DNA of 61,195 nucleotides from a virus. Both the position numbers and the translations under genes were made by a program. Each line of letters opens with the position of its first letter. The first letter of the stretch is position 1. Of the stretch, positions 40,010 to 47,941 are shown one piece after another. Below the pieces are notes generated by a model that did no database searches, was not told the DNA's origin, and saw only the letters and a list, made by a program, of their open reading frames with translations. The stretch covers positions 1 through 61,195 of the IMG/VR virus record IMGVR_UViG_3300024320_000838. One strand, 5' to 3'.

Positions 40010-40483
40010 TTAAAATTCGGAATTCGTTACCCTTAAATCGAATTCTTCAAAGTTTTTAAATTGCTTTTCATCTGCCTCAAATCTACGCTCTAATGTATCG
40101 TTTTTATCATCGCGTAAGATTAATCGGACTAATCTGGTAGTTGGTTCGATATCTAAATAGATTATCATACATTGTTTTTTAATATCTTCTGGTAAAAGTT
40201 CTAGACCTTCTGGAGACATAATAAGTATGTCGCCTTTATCAAACTCTTCTCTTGTTAAACCATAATAGGTTCCTTTAAATATCATGTGTTCTAACATTTC
40301 TCCAGAATCTATAAGCTCTTTAAATTTCTCTTCTGTAGTATAATGATAGTCTACTCCGTCTGTTTCTGTTTTTCTTGGAGGACGTGTTGTATGACTTACA
40401 CCAGAAATAAAAGATTTATGTTCTAATCTTTCTCTTAAATAATCTTTTCCTGCTGCTGCTTTTCCTACTAAAATAAGTTTCAT
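40010..40483 (-). CDS. Guanylate kinase-like nucleotide kinase, 157 aa
   Basis: LILVGKAAAGKDYL is a P-loop (GxxxxGK). ISGVSHTTRPPRKTETDGVDYHY is the guanylate kinase signature (T(S/T)RxxRxxExxGxxYxF). FKGTYYGL and IYLDIEPTTRLVRLILR are further family segments. It would phosphorylate GMP or dGMP with ATP to feed DNA synthesis. It is shorter than typical bacterial Gmk (about 200 aa); the lid and C-terminal helix are compact. Confidence 0.88.
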   Translation of the reverse strand: MKLILVGKAAAGKDYLRERLEHKSFISGVSHTTRPPRKTETDGVDYHYTTEEKFKELIDSGEMLEHMIFKGTYYGLTREEFDKGDILIMSPEGLELLPEDIKKQCMIIYLDIEPTTRLVRLILRDDKNDTLERRFEADEKQFKNFEEFDLRVTNSEF

Positions 40484-40519
40484 GTGTATTATATAAAAAA
40501 GTTAAAAATAGTTTATCAC

Positions 40520-40684
40520 TTAGCGTAAAACATTAGAAAACTTTAAATTTTCTAATTTAGTTCTTGCTACTTCGGTTCTTAGTTGTCTTACTTTTTCAGA
40601 AGATCTTTTTCCTGGTACTTTTTCTAATTCTTGAATCTGCTCTAATAATGAATTAAGCTGATTTTCATATTCCTTTCTTGTCAT
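40520..40684 (-). CDS. Hypothetical coiled-coil protein, 54 aa
   Basis: MTRKEYENQLNSLLEQIQELEK... is a helical, basic mini-protein. Its ATG directly abuts the stop of the gene at 40685. No family recognised. Confidence 0.48.
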   Translation of the reverse strand: MTRKEYENQLNSLLEQIQELEKVPGKRSSEKVRQLRTEVARTKLENLKFSNVLR

Positions 40685-40873
40685 TTAATATGGTGTTTGG
40701 TCCGTGTAAATTCTTACCCATTCAGTTTGTCTTTCTTTACAGTCAGTTTCTTCAAAATTAAATAGTACACAGCTATCTTCATTTTCCAGGTACTGTTCTA
40801 TTTCTTGCTTAGAAAGATCTGCCTCGTAAGTAATTGTTTTTTGTATTATTACTGTTTTTATTAATTTTGCCAT
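40685..40873 (-). CDS. Hypothetical protein, 62 aa
   Basis: A small alpha/beta protein (KTVIIQKTITYEADLSKQEIE, CVLFNFEETDCKERQTEWVRI). No family recognised. Confidence 0.52.
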   Translation of the reverse strand: MAKLIKTVIIQKTITYEADLSKQEIEQYLENEDSCVLFNFEETDCKERQTEWVRIYTDQTPY

Positions 40874-40879
40874 TTTAGT

Positions 40880-41056
40880 TTATTTTACCCAATCATTAAA
40901 TGCATGGGTGAACGCATCTACTATTTCCATAGTTGGGTATTCTTTTATTATTTTTGTAGCCGTGTTCTCTACTTCCCATCTTAAACCGTGCTTTTCTGCT
41001 TCTTTAAGAATTAAATTAACATGCTCGTAGTCTTTCTGTGTATTTTGTTTTGTCAT
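40880..41056 (-). CDS. Hypothetical protein, 58 aa
   Basis: MTKQNTQKDYEHVNLILKEAEKHG... and a C-terminal AFTHAFNDWVK. The HAFNDW-like end resembles the C-terminal part of the protein at 44405 (SHAFKNWRNSK). ATGA overlap with the membrane protein gene upstream. Confidence 0.5.
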   Translation of the reverse strand: MTKQNTQKDYEHVNLILKEAEKHGLRWEVENTATKIIKEYPTMEIVDAFTHAFNDWVK

Positions 41057-41376
41057 AGTAGTGTACTTATATAATATGCTAATTTGTATCCTGTGAACCC
41101 TCCTAGTGCAGTAGGAATAGGGAATAATAGAAACTTTGCAAGACTGGTAACGTATTTAGGTCTGTTAATAACCTTGCTAATATAGAAGTAATGAATCATG
41201 TAACAAATAAGAACTGCAATATCTAGTCTTACAGCAATAAATGGAACTATGATAGCTCCACTTAAACCAAAGAAAAAGTTCTCTAAAATAACATGTCTGA
41301 ACTCACCAGGTTTAAGAGTTTTATACTCTTCTTTCATTACTTTAATTGTCTTCACGCTCTTTTTATTTTTTGCCAT
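41053..41376 (-). CDS. Membrane protein, 107 aa
   Basis: A basic N-terminus (MAKNKKSVKTIKVMKEEYK) is followed by two or three membrane spans (ILENFFFGLSGAIIVPFIAV, DIAVLICYMIHYFYI, LLFPIPTALGGFTGYKLAYYI). No family recognised. Confidence 0.58.
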   Translation of the reverse strand: MAKNKKSVKTIKVMKEEYKTLKPGEFRHVILENFFFGLSGAIIVPFIAVRLDIAVLICYMIHYFYISKVINRPKYVTSLAKFLLFPIPTALGGFTGYKLAYYISTLL

Positions 41377-41650
41377 TTCTCCTTATATATCTGTTAATAT
41401 TTCTAACATATTCATATTCTAATTCTACCGTATCTTTATAAGAAAATCGCAATGTTTTTTGAGGAAAACAAGCTCCACTTAAATTATAATGTGGAGTCTC
41501 TATTTCATAGTTATAAGTTACAGGAATCTGTTCTTTTATTGTAACTACTCTGGTTCCGCATGAAGCTAAAAGAATTACTCCTAAAAGAAATAAAAGGAAA
41601 GCCATTAAAAGTCTACTATCTCTCTCCCACATCTTCTCCAAAAATTTCAT
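41363..41650 (-). CDS. Small lipoprotein, 95 aa
   Basis: A signal-peptide-like helix (LLMAFLLFLLGVILLASCGTR) ends in the lipobox LASC, so the mature protein would be lipidated on Cys (about residue 31) and sit in the envelope. A phage lipoprotein expressed with early-type genes could serve superinfection exclusion; inference. It overlaps both neighbours. Confidence 0.6.
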   Translation of the reverse strand: MKFLEKMWERDSRLLMAFLLFLLGVILLASCGTRVVTIKEQIPVTYNYEIETPHYNLSGACFPQKTLRFSYKDTVELEYEYVRNINRYIRRNGKK

Positions 41651-41885
41651 TCATATAACTACATTTTGGGTTATGTGACTTAACAACTTTTCCAGTTGAA
41701 CATGCACAGTCAACTTGCATAACCTCTATAAATAAATCTACCCAATTGTCTATGACGTTTGGGAATATCTTTTGTGTTCTTTTGGCCCACTTTTCAGCCC
41801 AAGAAGTTGCTACAGTTTTTTGTTCTTCTGTTTTGCAACTACCTACAATTTTTTTAACGTATGTTATTTGTTCTTTTAAATGCAT
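41616..41885 (-). CDS. Hypothetical cysteine-containing protein, 89 aa
   Basis: Helical protein with five Cys (SCKTEE, VDCACST, PKCSYM). Segments VATSWAEKWAKRTQKIFP and NVIDNWVDLFIEVMQVDC. A zinc site is possible. It overlaps the lipoprotein start by 35 nt. No family recognised. Confidence 0.55.
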   Translation of the reverse strand: MHLKEQITYVKKIVGSCKTEEQKTVATSWAEKWAKRTQKIFPNVIDNWVDLFIEVMQVDCACSTGKVVKSHNPKCSYMNEIFGEDVGER

Positions 41886-41895
41886 ATTTTTAATA

Positions 41896-41924
41896 TAAAA
41901 GCAGAGTGAATAGTTTCACTCTGC
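41896..41924 (-). terminator. Intrinsic terminator after the Nampt-like gene
   Basis: On the minus strand GCAGAGTGAA-ACTA-TTCACTCTGC is a perfect 10-bp stem followed by TTTTATATT. It lies 19 nt after the stop of the Nampt-like gene and closes the NAD-related operon. Confidence 0.88.
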
Positions 41925-41942
41925 TGTATTTATCTATGATTT

Positions 41943-43460
41943 TTATTTAACCAATTTAGGGTTTGTAATTAAGTTAGAGATTTTATTTCTAACTTCAGTT
42001 AAGGTAGTTCTATTGTAGAATTTACCGTCTTTGAAGATAGTTTTCAATTCTCCTTCTGCTTCTGTTTTTCTAGAAACCATATCTCTTAGTTCTAGTTCTC
42101 CAGTTTCTGGGTTCTTACTTACATGTAATAAACCTTTTGCAGATTTTTTGGTTCCATCATCTGTGATAGGGTCTTTAAAGATTTCTCTTCCTTTTCCTTC
42201 AACTTCAACATAGGTTGCTTTCATCGCGAAACCAAATGTATCTCTAGTGTTGTACTGATAAGTGTAACTTCCAATACCTAGAACTACGTTTGTAGAAGCG
42301 AATCCTTTTCTAGCAAGTCTTTCAATAATTTGTCTTGCTCGATCTGGAGTAATACTATCTCCATAAATTGCTCCAATATGCTGGTCTAAGACTTTGTAAC
42401 CCTGTGAATTTGTGGTTCCTCCAAAGGTTTCCCATAAAAGTTCAATTAAACCTTTATTAGCAGGATGTGCATCACCCACAGTGATTGCCTTGCCCTTGAA
42501 CTCGTCTGTCGTAAGAGAGTTATATCCACAAAGAATATCTACTGGGTCTCCACTGTCAGGTCGAATAACTATTTTACCATCTCGACTCATGATTTCGTCT
42601 TTTAAAGTTGGTAAATAATCAGTGACTACTGTCCATAAGTCCCAAGTATCAGATACAATACTTAATATTCCTGTTGGATAAGTCTCCATAAGTCTTCTAA
42701 AGGTTCCTAATTCATCTCCTTTAGTTCCAGCACACATTACTGAATGCTCTGTAGCGTTTACTGAACCGACGATAAAACCATCTTCATCATAGTAGTTTCT
42801 GGCTGCTGCAATAACTGGCAAAGAATCACTTCCACTAAATGCGGCAGCGTGTCCTAGTCCACTTAAGATGGTACTCATAAATCCTCCCATTCCTCTCATA
42901 GAAAAGTCATGTCCTTGGAAGTCTACGAAACCAATTGCATCTTTATCCGTTTTTAAAGCACCTTCAGTTAAAATTCGCTTATATAATAAAGCGATTGTTG
43001 CTGAAGTCATTGGTTGCCATAACATGTTAGAGAAAATAGTCTCTAAAAAGTTAGTCAACCATCCAAAGTTTCCAGTATTTTGCACTGTCAACATTGGAAC
43101 TCTTAAAGGAACTTCAATTCCTTCTTCTATAGATTTCACTTCAATAGGAAGATAACCTAAATCGTGAAGTTCTTCAAAATGAGTTACATCATAGTCTGTA
43201 TTTAAGTACATTGACAATTCAGTTTTCATTTGGCCACAAACTTCTTCTTTAGGCTGACTAAAAAAGTTTTCATTGAAATGGTCTACTAACCATTGAATTA
43301 CCATTTGTTGTCCAAATGAAACAACTTTATCACAACCTCTCGGTGCGTACTTGTTTCCTCTTGGTGTCCAGTTGGAATAAACAGTGTTTGTTCCTTTTGG
43401 ATATTGTTGATGGTGTCCTGTTTTGTAACCATCTGTTAAAAATAAGCTATTCATTTTCAT
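41943..43460 (-). CDS. Nicotinamide phosphoribosyltransferase-like (Nampt/Namat), 505 aa
   Basis: TDGYKTGHHQQYPKGT opens the fold. SNWTPRGNKY, FQGHDFSMRG, NATEHSVM with the catalytic-type His239, and IRPDSGDPVDI (299-309) are all characteristic of Nampt. The known reaction joins nicotinamide and PRPP to NMN. In recently described phage NAD+ reconstitution pathways, a Nampt homologue (Namat) instead joins nicotinamide to ADP-ribose pyrophosphate to form NAD+ directly. The partner kinase-like gene lies 11 nt upstream. A dedicated early-type promoter (copy 6) and terminator frame the pair. Confidence 0.93.
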   Translation of the reverse strand: MKMNSLFLTDGYKTGHHQQYPKGTNTVYSNWTPRGNKYAPRGCDKVVSFGQQMVIQWLVDHFNENFFSQPKEEVCGQMKTELSMYLNTDYDVTHFEELHDLGYLPIEVKSIEEGIEVPLRVPMLTVQNTGNFGWLTNFLETIFSNMLWQPMTSATIALLYKRILTEGALKTDKDAIGFVDFQGHDFSMRGMGGFMSTILSGLGHAAAFSGSDSLPVIAAARNYYDEDGFIVGSVNATEHSVMCAGTKGDELGTFRRLMETYPTGILSIVSDTWDLWTVVTDYLPTLKDEIMSRDGKIVIRPDSGDPVDILCGYNSLTTDEFKGKAITVGDAHPANKGLIELLWETFGGTTNSQGYKVLDQHIGAIYGDSITPDRARQIIERLARKGFASTNVVLGIGSYTYQYNTRDTFGFAMKATYVEVEGKGREIFKDPITDDGTKKSAKGLLHVSKNPETGELELRDMVSRKTEAEGELKTIFKDGKFYNRTTLTEVRNKISNLITNPKLVK

Positions 43461-43471
43461 ATTATATAGGT

Positions 43472-44329
43472 TTATTTGTTACAATTTATAATAGTAAGAC
43501 TCTTTGATTCAAATTCACGAACAATAGAGTCTGTGGTGTATACATGGTCGACATGTTCGATCGGAAGACCTTTAGTAAAGAGACCATGTGTTACTGCTAA
43601 AACTATTCTAGCATTTTCTTTTTCTTTTTTTATAACTTTAGCAAGTTCAAGGAAGGTTCTACCTCCATCGCATATATCATCAAAGATAACATAGGTTGCG
43701 TTTGAGATATTTATGTCTTTCAGTCCTGAAATAGAAGTATGTGTTATTTGACCTTTAACATCTCTATTTTTAGAGCCAATTACAAGATTTTCAATCTTTG
43801 TAGCTTTCTGAATTTTGAATACTTTTTTGAGAGCTCCTGCATCTGGAGATACAAGTACCACTGGGTATTCCGATGTTGGGTAATATTGGTCTTTTACATC
43901 TTTTAAAACCTGATCAGCAAAATCAAGAGTATCGATTCCTTTGAAGTTATTAAGACACGCTTCTATTACATCTGAATGTGGGTCTAAAACAGTAACTCTA
44001 TCAAAGTTTTGACTGTTAATAATTGGACAAACTACTGTTTTTAAATAGTTTGAAGTTCCTTCTTCGAATTTTCTATCACTTCTACCACCTAAGAAATATG
44101 GGGTATATAAACTGACTTTTTGAACTCCCATTTCTTTAAGGGCTTGGTTAGCACAGATTATTAATTCTAAATCTAGGAATGAAGTAAAAGGGCTTACAAT
44201 TTCTACCTCTAAAACATCATGCTGAAATGCAAAATCTTCTATTTTAATAGATTGTTGACCATCTGGAAATTTATAAATTTCGTAGTCGATTCCTTTTTTT
44301 TGATTTGGATATAAGTTGAGTTGTATCAT
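43472..44329 (-). CDS. Ribose-phosphate pyrophosphokinase-like (Prs or Adps), 285 aa
   Basis: Prs-type fold: KFPDGQQSIKI corresponds to FPDGE, LYTPYFLGGRSDRKF to the ATP-binding PYxxYARQDR, TVLDPHSD to the DxH loop, and YVIFDDICDGGRTFLELA to the PRPP-binding DDxxDTxGT. The loops are diverged from housekeeping Prs. It either makes PRPP from ribose-5-phosphate or, as in the phage NARP1 pathway, pyrophosphorylates ADP-ribose. Which one cannot be told by eye. It is the first gene after promoter copy 6. Confidence 0.88.
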   Translation of the reverse strand: MIQLNLYPNQKKGIDYEIYKFPDGQQSIKIEDFAFQHDVLEVEIVSPFTSFLDLELIICANQALKEMGVQKVSLYTPYFLGGRSDRKFEEGTSNYLKTVVCPIINSQNFDRVTVLDPHSDVIEACLNNFKGIDTLDFADQVLKDVKDQYYPTSEYPVVLVSPDAGALKKVFKIQKATKIENLVIGSKNRDVKGQITHTSISGLKDINISNATYVIFDDICDGGRTFLELAKVIKKEKENARIVLAVTHGLFTKGLPIEHVDHVYTTDSIVREFESKSLTIINCNK

Positions 44330-44340
44330 ATTGTTAATTT

Positions 44341-44400
44341 GTTATAGTATAAATATAAGAATAAAAAACGACATAAAAAAATCTGAGGGCATTTATTTTC
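44341..44400 (-). promoter_or_regulatory. Conserved early-type promoter element, copy 6
   Basis: The minus strand reads GCCCTCAGATTTTTTTATG, TCGTTTTTTATTCTTATA, TTTATACTATAAC. It lies 12-17 nt upstream of the Prs-like start, the closest spacing of all copies. Confidence 0.78.
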
Positions 44401-44404
44401 ACTT

Positions 44405-44947
44405 TTATTTATAAATTTTTGAATTGCGCCAATTTTTAAATGCATGGCTAATTTCTTCATCTACAGGTTTTATAGTCGTTTTTTGCACTTTGTTTTCTTT
44501 TTTCGGCATAAACTCTTTAAATATCTTAGTCAATTGATTCCATTGTCCTTTTGAGATGTCTCTTTTATCTAAGGCCCTTTGAAGAGTATAGGTTACCTTT
44601 TCCCAATCTTCAAGTTCTACCCACAACATGCAATCCTTTCCGACTTTTTCGAAACTTTTTTCGTTTCCGACAAAAGCAGTAGAACAACATTTTCCAGATG
44701 TCAGCTTTTCTTTTTTAGAACTAGTTCCAGATCTTAAACTTCTTAGAGTTCCAAACCCAGTCCTTTGAGTTAATTTGTTTGCCTGTTCTGCATCTTTTCT
44801 AGAAAGTACTTCGATTGTATTTCCAGTCTTGTGCTGTACAACATCGACGCAGCCATACTTTTCTACTTCTGAACATTCAACACAAACAGAGTAACCTAAA
44901 TCTGCCCTTCCTTGTGGAATACTTTCGCTACATTTTCTGCAAATCAT
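44405..44947 (-). CDS. Zinc-ribbon protein, 180 aa
   Basis: MICRKCSESIPQGRADLGYSVCVECSE holds two CxxC pairs (residues 3-6 and 22-25), a zinc ribbon like those in DksA-type or transcription-related proteins. The middle has another Cys pair (SGKCCSTAF). The C-terminal third is basic (FKEFMPKKENKVQKTTIKP). A nucleic-acid or RNA-polymerase-binding role is likely but not shown. Confidence 0.65.
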   Translation of the reverse strand: MICRKCSESIPQGRADLGYSVCVECSEVEKYGCVDVVQHKTGNTIEVLSRKDAEQANKLTQRTGFGTLRSLRSGTSSKKEKLTSGKCCSTAFVGNEKSFEKVGKDCMLWVELEDWEKVTYTLQRALDKRDISKGQWNQLTKIFKEFMPKKENKVQKTTIKPVDEEISHAFKNWRNSKIYK

Positions 44948-45096
44948 GATTTTGATTCTTTAATTGTTTGTAAATGACCAATCACATGTTCATCGTATGC
45001 TTCAATTATATCTAGTATAGTCCAATGATCTGGTAATTGACTTACTTTAGTTCTTTGTAACATTTCTTTATCAGTGTATCTTTCTTCTTTACTCAT
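44944..45096 (-). CDS. Hypothetical protein, 50 aa
   Basis: MSKEERYTDKEMLQRTKVSQ... LPDHWTILDIIEAYDEHVIG is a small helical acidic protein. ATGA overlap with the zinc-ribbon gene supports coupling. Confidence 0.48.
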   Translation of the reverse strand: MSKEERYTDKEMLQRTKVSQLPDHWTILDIIEAYDEHVIGHLQTIKESKS

Positions 45097-45134
45097 CTTT
45101 GTTTTGGTTTTTATCTAAATACTTTTTGAGTGTC

Positions 45135-45566
45135 TTATAATTCATAAAATGCACAAGTTATTCCGCGGGATAGCTCATTAGTGAACCATTCTATAAACGA
45201 CTCGTCACTTCCTTGTGAATCCTCCCAATTGTCTGGAAACAACTCCTTACAAATTTCTAACAATTCTGGTCCTGTTCCTGTATATACAAAGGGTTCTTCA
45301 TGATCTACATAAACCATTAATAAAGGTTTATTGATATCAAAATCAGGTAGTATTGGGCCGTATTGCTTTGTGATTAAGCTGAGTAAACTGTCTGTATCAG
45401 CATGGTTTATATAGTCATTGTAAATATCTTCCATTATCTCTCTTCTCCATTTCTTAAAGTCTTGTAGATTAGTTTTACCCTGTCTTTCTCTTTCTTTTGA
45501 GTCATAAGCCCATTCACCCCACTTTGATGCTGCAATTAAAGCTTCTATAATAATTTCTTTGCTCAT
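45135..45566 (-). CDS. Hypothetical acidic protein, 143 aa
   Basis: Soluble alpha/beta protein with an aromatic acidic C-terminus (FPDNWEDSQGSDESFIEWFTN). No family recognised. Part of the operon led by the DNA ligase gene (promoter copy 7). Confidence 0.58.
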   Translation of the reverse strand: MSKEIIIEALIAASKWGEWAYDSKERERQGKTNLQDFKKWRREIMEDIYNDYINHADTDSLLSLITKQYGPILPDFDINKPLLMVYVDHEEPFVYTGTGPELLEICKELFPDNWEDSQGSDESFIEWFTNELSRGITCAFYEL

Positions 45567-45576
45567 ATTCTTTGTT

Positions 45577-45663
45577 TTATTTTAGTGAATCGTTGTCATA
45601 TATACCGGCAATAAGGGCTATTCCCATTAATACCACTAATATTATAAATATTGTTGTCATCAT
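45577..45663 (-). CDS. Membrane mini-protein, 28 aa (paralogue of 45680)
   Basis: MMTTIFIILVVLMGIALIAG followed by IYDNDSLK. The same pattern (xxIFIIxVVxxG...NDSL) occurs in the protein encoded just upstream at 45680, so this is a tandem duplication. Similar leaders (AAACCAAAAACAAAGA) precede both. Confidence 0.48.
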   Translation of the reverse strand: MMTTIFIILVVLMGIALIAGIYDNDSLK

Positions 45664-45679
45664 TTTCTTTGTTTTTGGT

Positions 45680-45766
45680 TTATAGAGAATCGTTAAAGTC
45701 TTTTAAAGCGTAAATAAAGGTTACTCCCAAAATTACCACTCCTATTATAAATATTATTCTAATCAT
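45680..45766 (-). CDS. Membrane mini-protein, 28 aa (paralogue of 45577)
   Basis: MIRIIFIIGVVILGVTFIYA followed by LKDFNDSL. It is a single membrane span with a short charged tail, paralogous to the next gene. It lies 13 nt after the DNA ligase stop. Confidence 0.48.
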   Translation of the reverse strand: MIRIIFIIGVVILGVTFIYALKDFNDSL

Positions 45767-45779
45767 CTTTGTTTTTGGT

Positions 45780-47090
45780 TTATACGTAATCAACTCTTCC
45801 GTTTTGGTAGACTGCTTTAATCACTGGGAACCTCAATGAATGGGTGCCATTTTGATTTGTAGTCTCTTCAAAGTACTGAACAGTTATGGTCTTACCTAAA
45901 ATTTTATTAGGATTTTCAAAATAGTTTCTTCTCTCATCGATTGTGAAACCACTTCCAACCTGTACTCTATTTCCTTTGTGTTCTATGATGACGTTCTTTA
46001 GCATCATCTCTTCCACTTCAAGTCCATCGACAATTACACGATTGGGGGAGTTCTCTACGTCTACGACGATATATTCTTCATCATAGAATTTCTTTACCTT
46101 TAAGATATCAGTACTGCGTTTTCCTTGGTACTTATCGTCTTTTCGTAGCATTAGACCTTCCCAACCGCTTTGAACGGCAAGGTCCATCTTAGACTCAAAC
46201 ATATCCCAACTGGTTAAGAGGTCTTGTTCAAGTACTCTGTTGTATATTAGTGCGTCTTCTAGTCTTTCCATTACGAGCCAAAGATTATCAAGTCTCTCAC
46301 TTAATTTTTCCCTAGAAGTCTTATTCTCAAAGTCTTCTAAAGATATCATATCGAAAATTTGAAATAATGGGTTTTCGATGGTGTGGTCTTTTCTTTTGAT
46401 TTCTTTGATGATTGATTGAAAATCTTCATCACCATTTTCATCAACGATGCAAATCTCTCCATCCATCACGGTGTTGTAGAGTTTCAGTTTTTCAAGTTCT
46501 TTGGCTACATTTCCAAGTGTTTCAAATGGTTTGCCACTTCTACTTTTGAAAGTAACAGTTCCGAAATTATCGAAGAATGCTAAACATCTGACTCCGTCCA
46601 ATTTTCTAGAAAGGTACCATTCATCAGAATCAAGATTGACTTTCTTTTTGGTTTTCTCATCATAGGTTGCGGCTAATGCTACATCGAATGTTGGAACCAA
46701 ACCTGGTACAACTTTGTTAATCATTGAAGTTGTAGAACGGGTCTTAAGATTCCGGTCGAAGATGTTATAAATAAGGTCTTCATATTGTCTGTTCTCGAGA
46801 ATGAATCTGTTTACTGCTGCAATTGCATCATGTCCAGTAATAACTCGATCATTTAAAGTATCTAATAGGGTAAATATAGTACCGAATTGATTTCCTATGG
46901 GGCTAACCAGATCACTTCTCTTTTTAAGATTTTTTGAAGTAACATAATACTGTTTAAATGGAGAATATACATACCTAAGGGCTTGAAGGACCTCCTGGTC
47001 TGATATATAGTCTCTTAAGACATTTAATTTATCAGTGTTTGAGTTTGTTGAGTTACTTCTCTCTACGAATTGCTGTAATCTATCTAGCAT
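45780..47090 (-). CDS. ATP-dependent DNA ligase (T4 gp30-like), 436 aa
   Basis: SRKLDGVRCLAFF is the ligase active-site motif KxDGxR, with nucleophile Lys163. VTFKSRSGKPF, VMDGEICIVD, EGLMLRKDD and ILKVKKFYDEEYIV are motifs III, IIIa, IV and V. The C-terminal OB domain (GNRVQVGSGFTIDERRNYF) follows. It seals DNA nicks in replication and repair using ATP. It is transcribed from early-type promoter copy 7. Confidence 0.93.
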   Translation of the reverse strand: MLDRLQQFVERSNSTNSNTDKLNVLRDYISDQEVLQALRYVYSPFKQYYVTSKNLKKRSDLVSPIGNQFGTIFTLLDTLNDRVITGHDAIAAVNRFILENRQYEDLIYNIFDRNLKTRSTTSMINKVVPGLVPTFDVALAATYDEKTKKKVNLDSDEWYLSRKLDGVRCLAFFDNFGTVTFKSRSGKPFETLGNVAKELEKLKLYNTVMDGEICIVDENGDEDFQSIIKEIKRKDHTIENPLFQIFDMISLEDFENKTSREKLSERLDNLWLVMERLEDALIYNRVLEQDLLTSWDMFESKMDLAVQSGWEGLMLRKDDKYQGKRSTDILKVKKFYDEEYIVVDVENSPNRVIVDGLEVEEMMLKNVIIEHKGNRVQVGSGFTIDERRNYFENPNKILGKTITVQYFEETTNQNGTHSLRFPVIKAVYQNGRVDYV

Positions 47091-47121
47091 ATTTTAAAGG
47101 TTTTAAAGGTTATTATTAATT

Positions 47122-47182
47122 TGTTATAGTATAAATATAATCATTATAAACGACATAAAAAAATCTGGAGTGATTTATTTTC
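47122..47182 (-). promoter_or_regulatory. Conserved early-type promoter element, copy 7
   Basis: The minus strand reads CACTCCAGATTTTTTTATG, TCGTTTATAATGATTATA, TTTATACTATAAC. It lies 32-39 nt upstream of the DNA ligase start. Confidence 0.77.
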
Positions 47183-47190
47183 ACTTTTTT

Positions 47191-47529
47191 TTATCTTAGT
47201 TGATTTAATTTATCATGAATATACCTATTAATTCTCTCCCATCTACTGAGTCCTGAACCCCATAGAACTCTTTCGTCCATATTAATACACCAATAATTCC
47301 ATTTTTTAAATAAAAATAAAATATCGATTGTTAGTTCTCCAGCATGTGTAATTGTTGGGAAATGCCATGTGATTTCGAATAGAGAGCCTGACCATATAAA
47401 TCCTCTATCTATGTTAAGTATCTGAAATCCAAATTTTTGATTATCTCCACCTAAATAAATACTGAATAAACTTATTTTAGTAGTCCAATTATTTGTTTTC
47501 CATGCTATTTTCTGTAGTATCTTTCTCAT
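47191..47529 (-). CDS. Hypothetical protein, 112 aa
   Basis: A Trp-rich beta protein (FGFQILNIDRGFIWSGSLFEI, WNYWCINMDERVLWGSG). The frame is open upstream to 47586, but the Met at 47529 (MRKILQKIAW) follows the stop of the preceding gene directly and avoids a 55-nt overlap, so I chose it. No family recognised. Confidence 0.55.
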   Translation of the reverse strand: MRKILQKIAWKTNNWTTKISLFSIYLGGDNQKFGFQILNIDRGFIWSGSLFEITWHFPTITHAGELTIDILFLFKKWNYWCINMDERVLWGSGLSRWERINRYIHDKLNQLR

Positions 47530-47531
47530 TT

Positions 47532-47726
47532 CTAAAATTTTTTCGATGGTAGACCATTTCGTGCTCGGTCTAAAAAGTGTAACCATACTGCTCCATTAAT
47601 TCCTATCCAAATGTTGTTTTCAAGGCTGTAAGGTTCGATCCATTGGCCGTATATAATTACTGGAAGACTGAATAAAGCGATCATTTGTACTAGTGCGAAT
47701 AATTTGTATTTTAAAATGTTTTTCAT
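47532..47726 (-). CDS. Two-span membrane protein, 64 aa
   Basis: Hydrophobic N-terminal span (YKLFALVQMIALFSLPVIIYG) and a second weaker span (IWIGINGAVWLHFL). No family recognised. Confidence 0.52.
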   Translation of the reverse strand: MKNILKYKLFALVQMIALFSLPVIIYGQWIEPYSLENNIWIGINGAVWLHFLDRARNGLPSKKF

Positions 47727-47739
47727 TTTTATTTTATTT

Positions 47740-47940
47740 TTATGTTAATAATGTATATGCTTCTCCATATATTTCGTTTAATTCTTTCATGGGCAAACTT
47801 TCTAAATCTTTTAATTTTTGGATATTTTTACTTCTTAAAAAAGAAACCCATTCCTTTCTCATTACTTCTGGCCATTCGAATTCAGTTGTTACCCATTCTA
47901 TCTGGTCTATTGTGTGTTTTCTGTTTAATGTTATTTCCAT
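47740..47940 (-). CDS. Hypothetical protein, 66 aa
   Basis: A small acidic helical protein (EWVTTEFEWPEVMRKEWVSFL, LESLPMKELNEIYGEAY). No family recognised. Confidence 0.52.
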   Translation of the reverse strand: MEITLNRKHTIDQIEWVTTEFEWPEVMRKEWVSFLRSKNIQKLKDLESLPMKELNEIYGEAYTLLT

Positions 47941-47941
47941 T

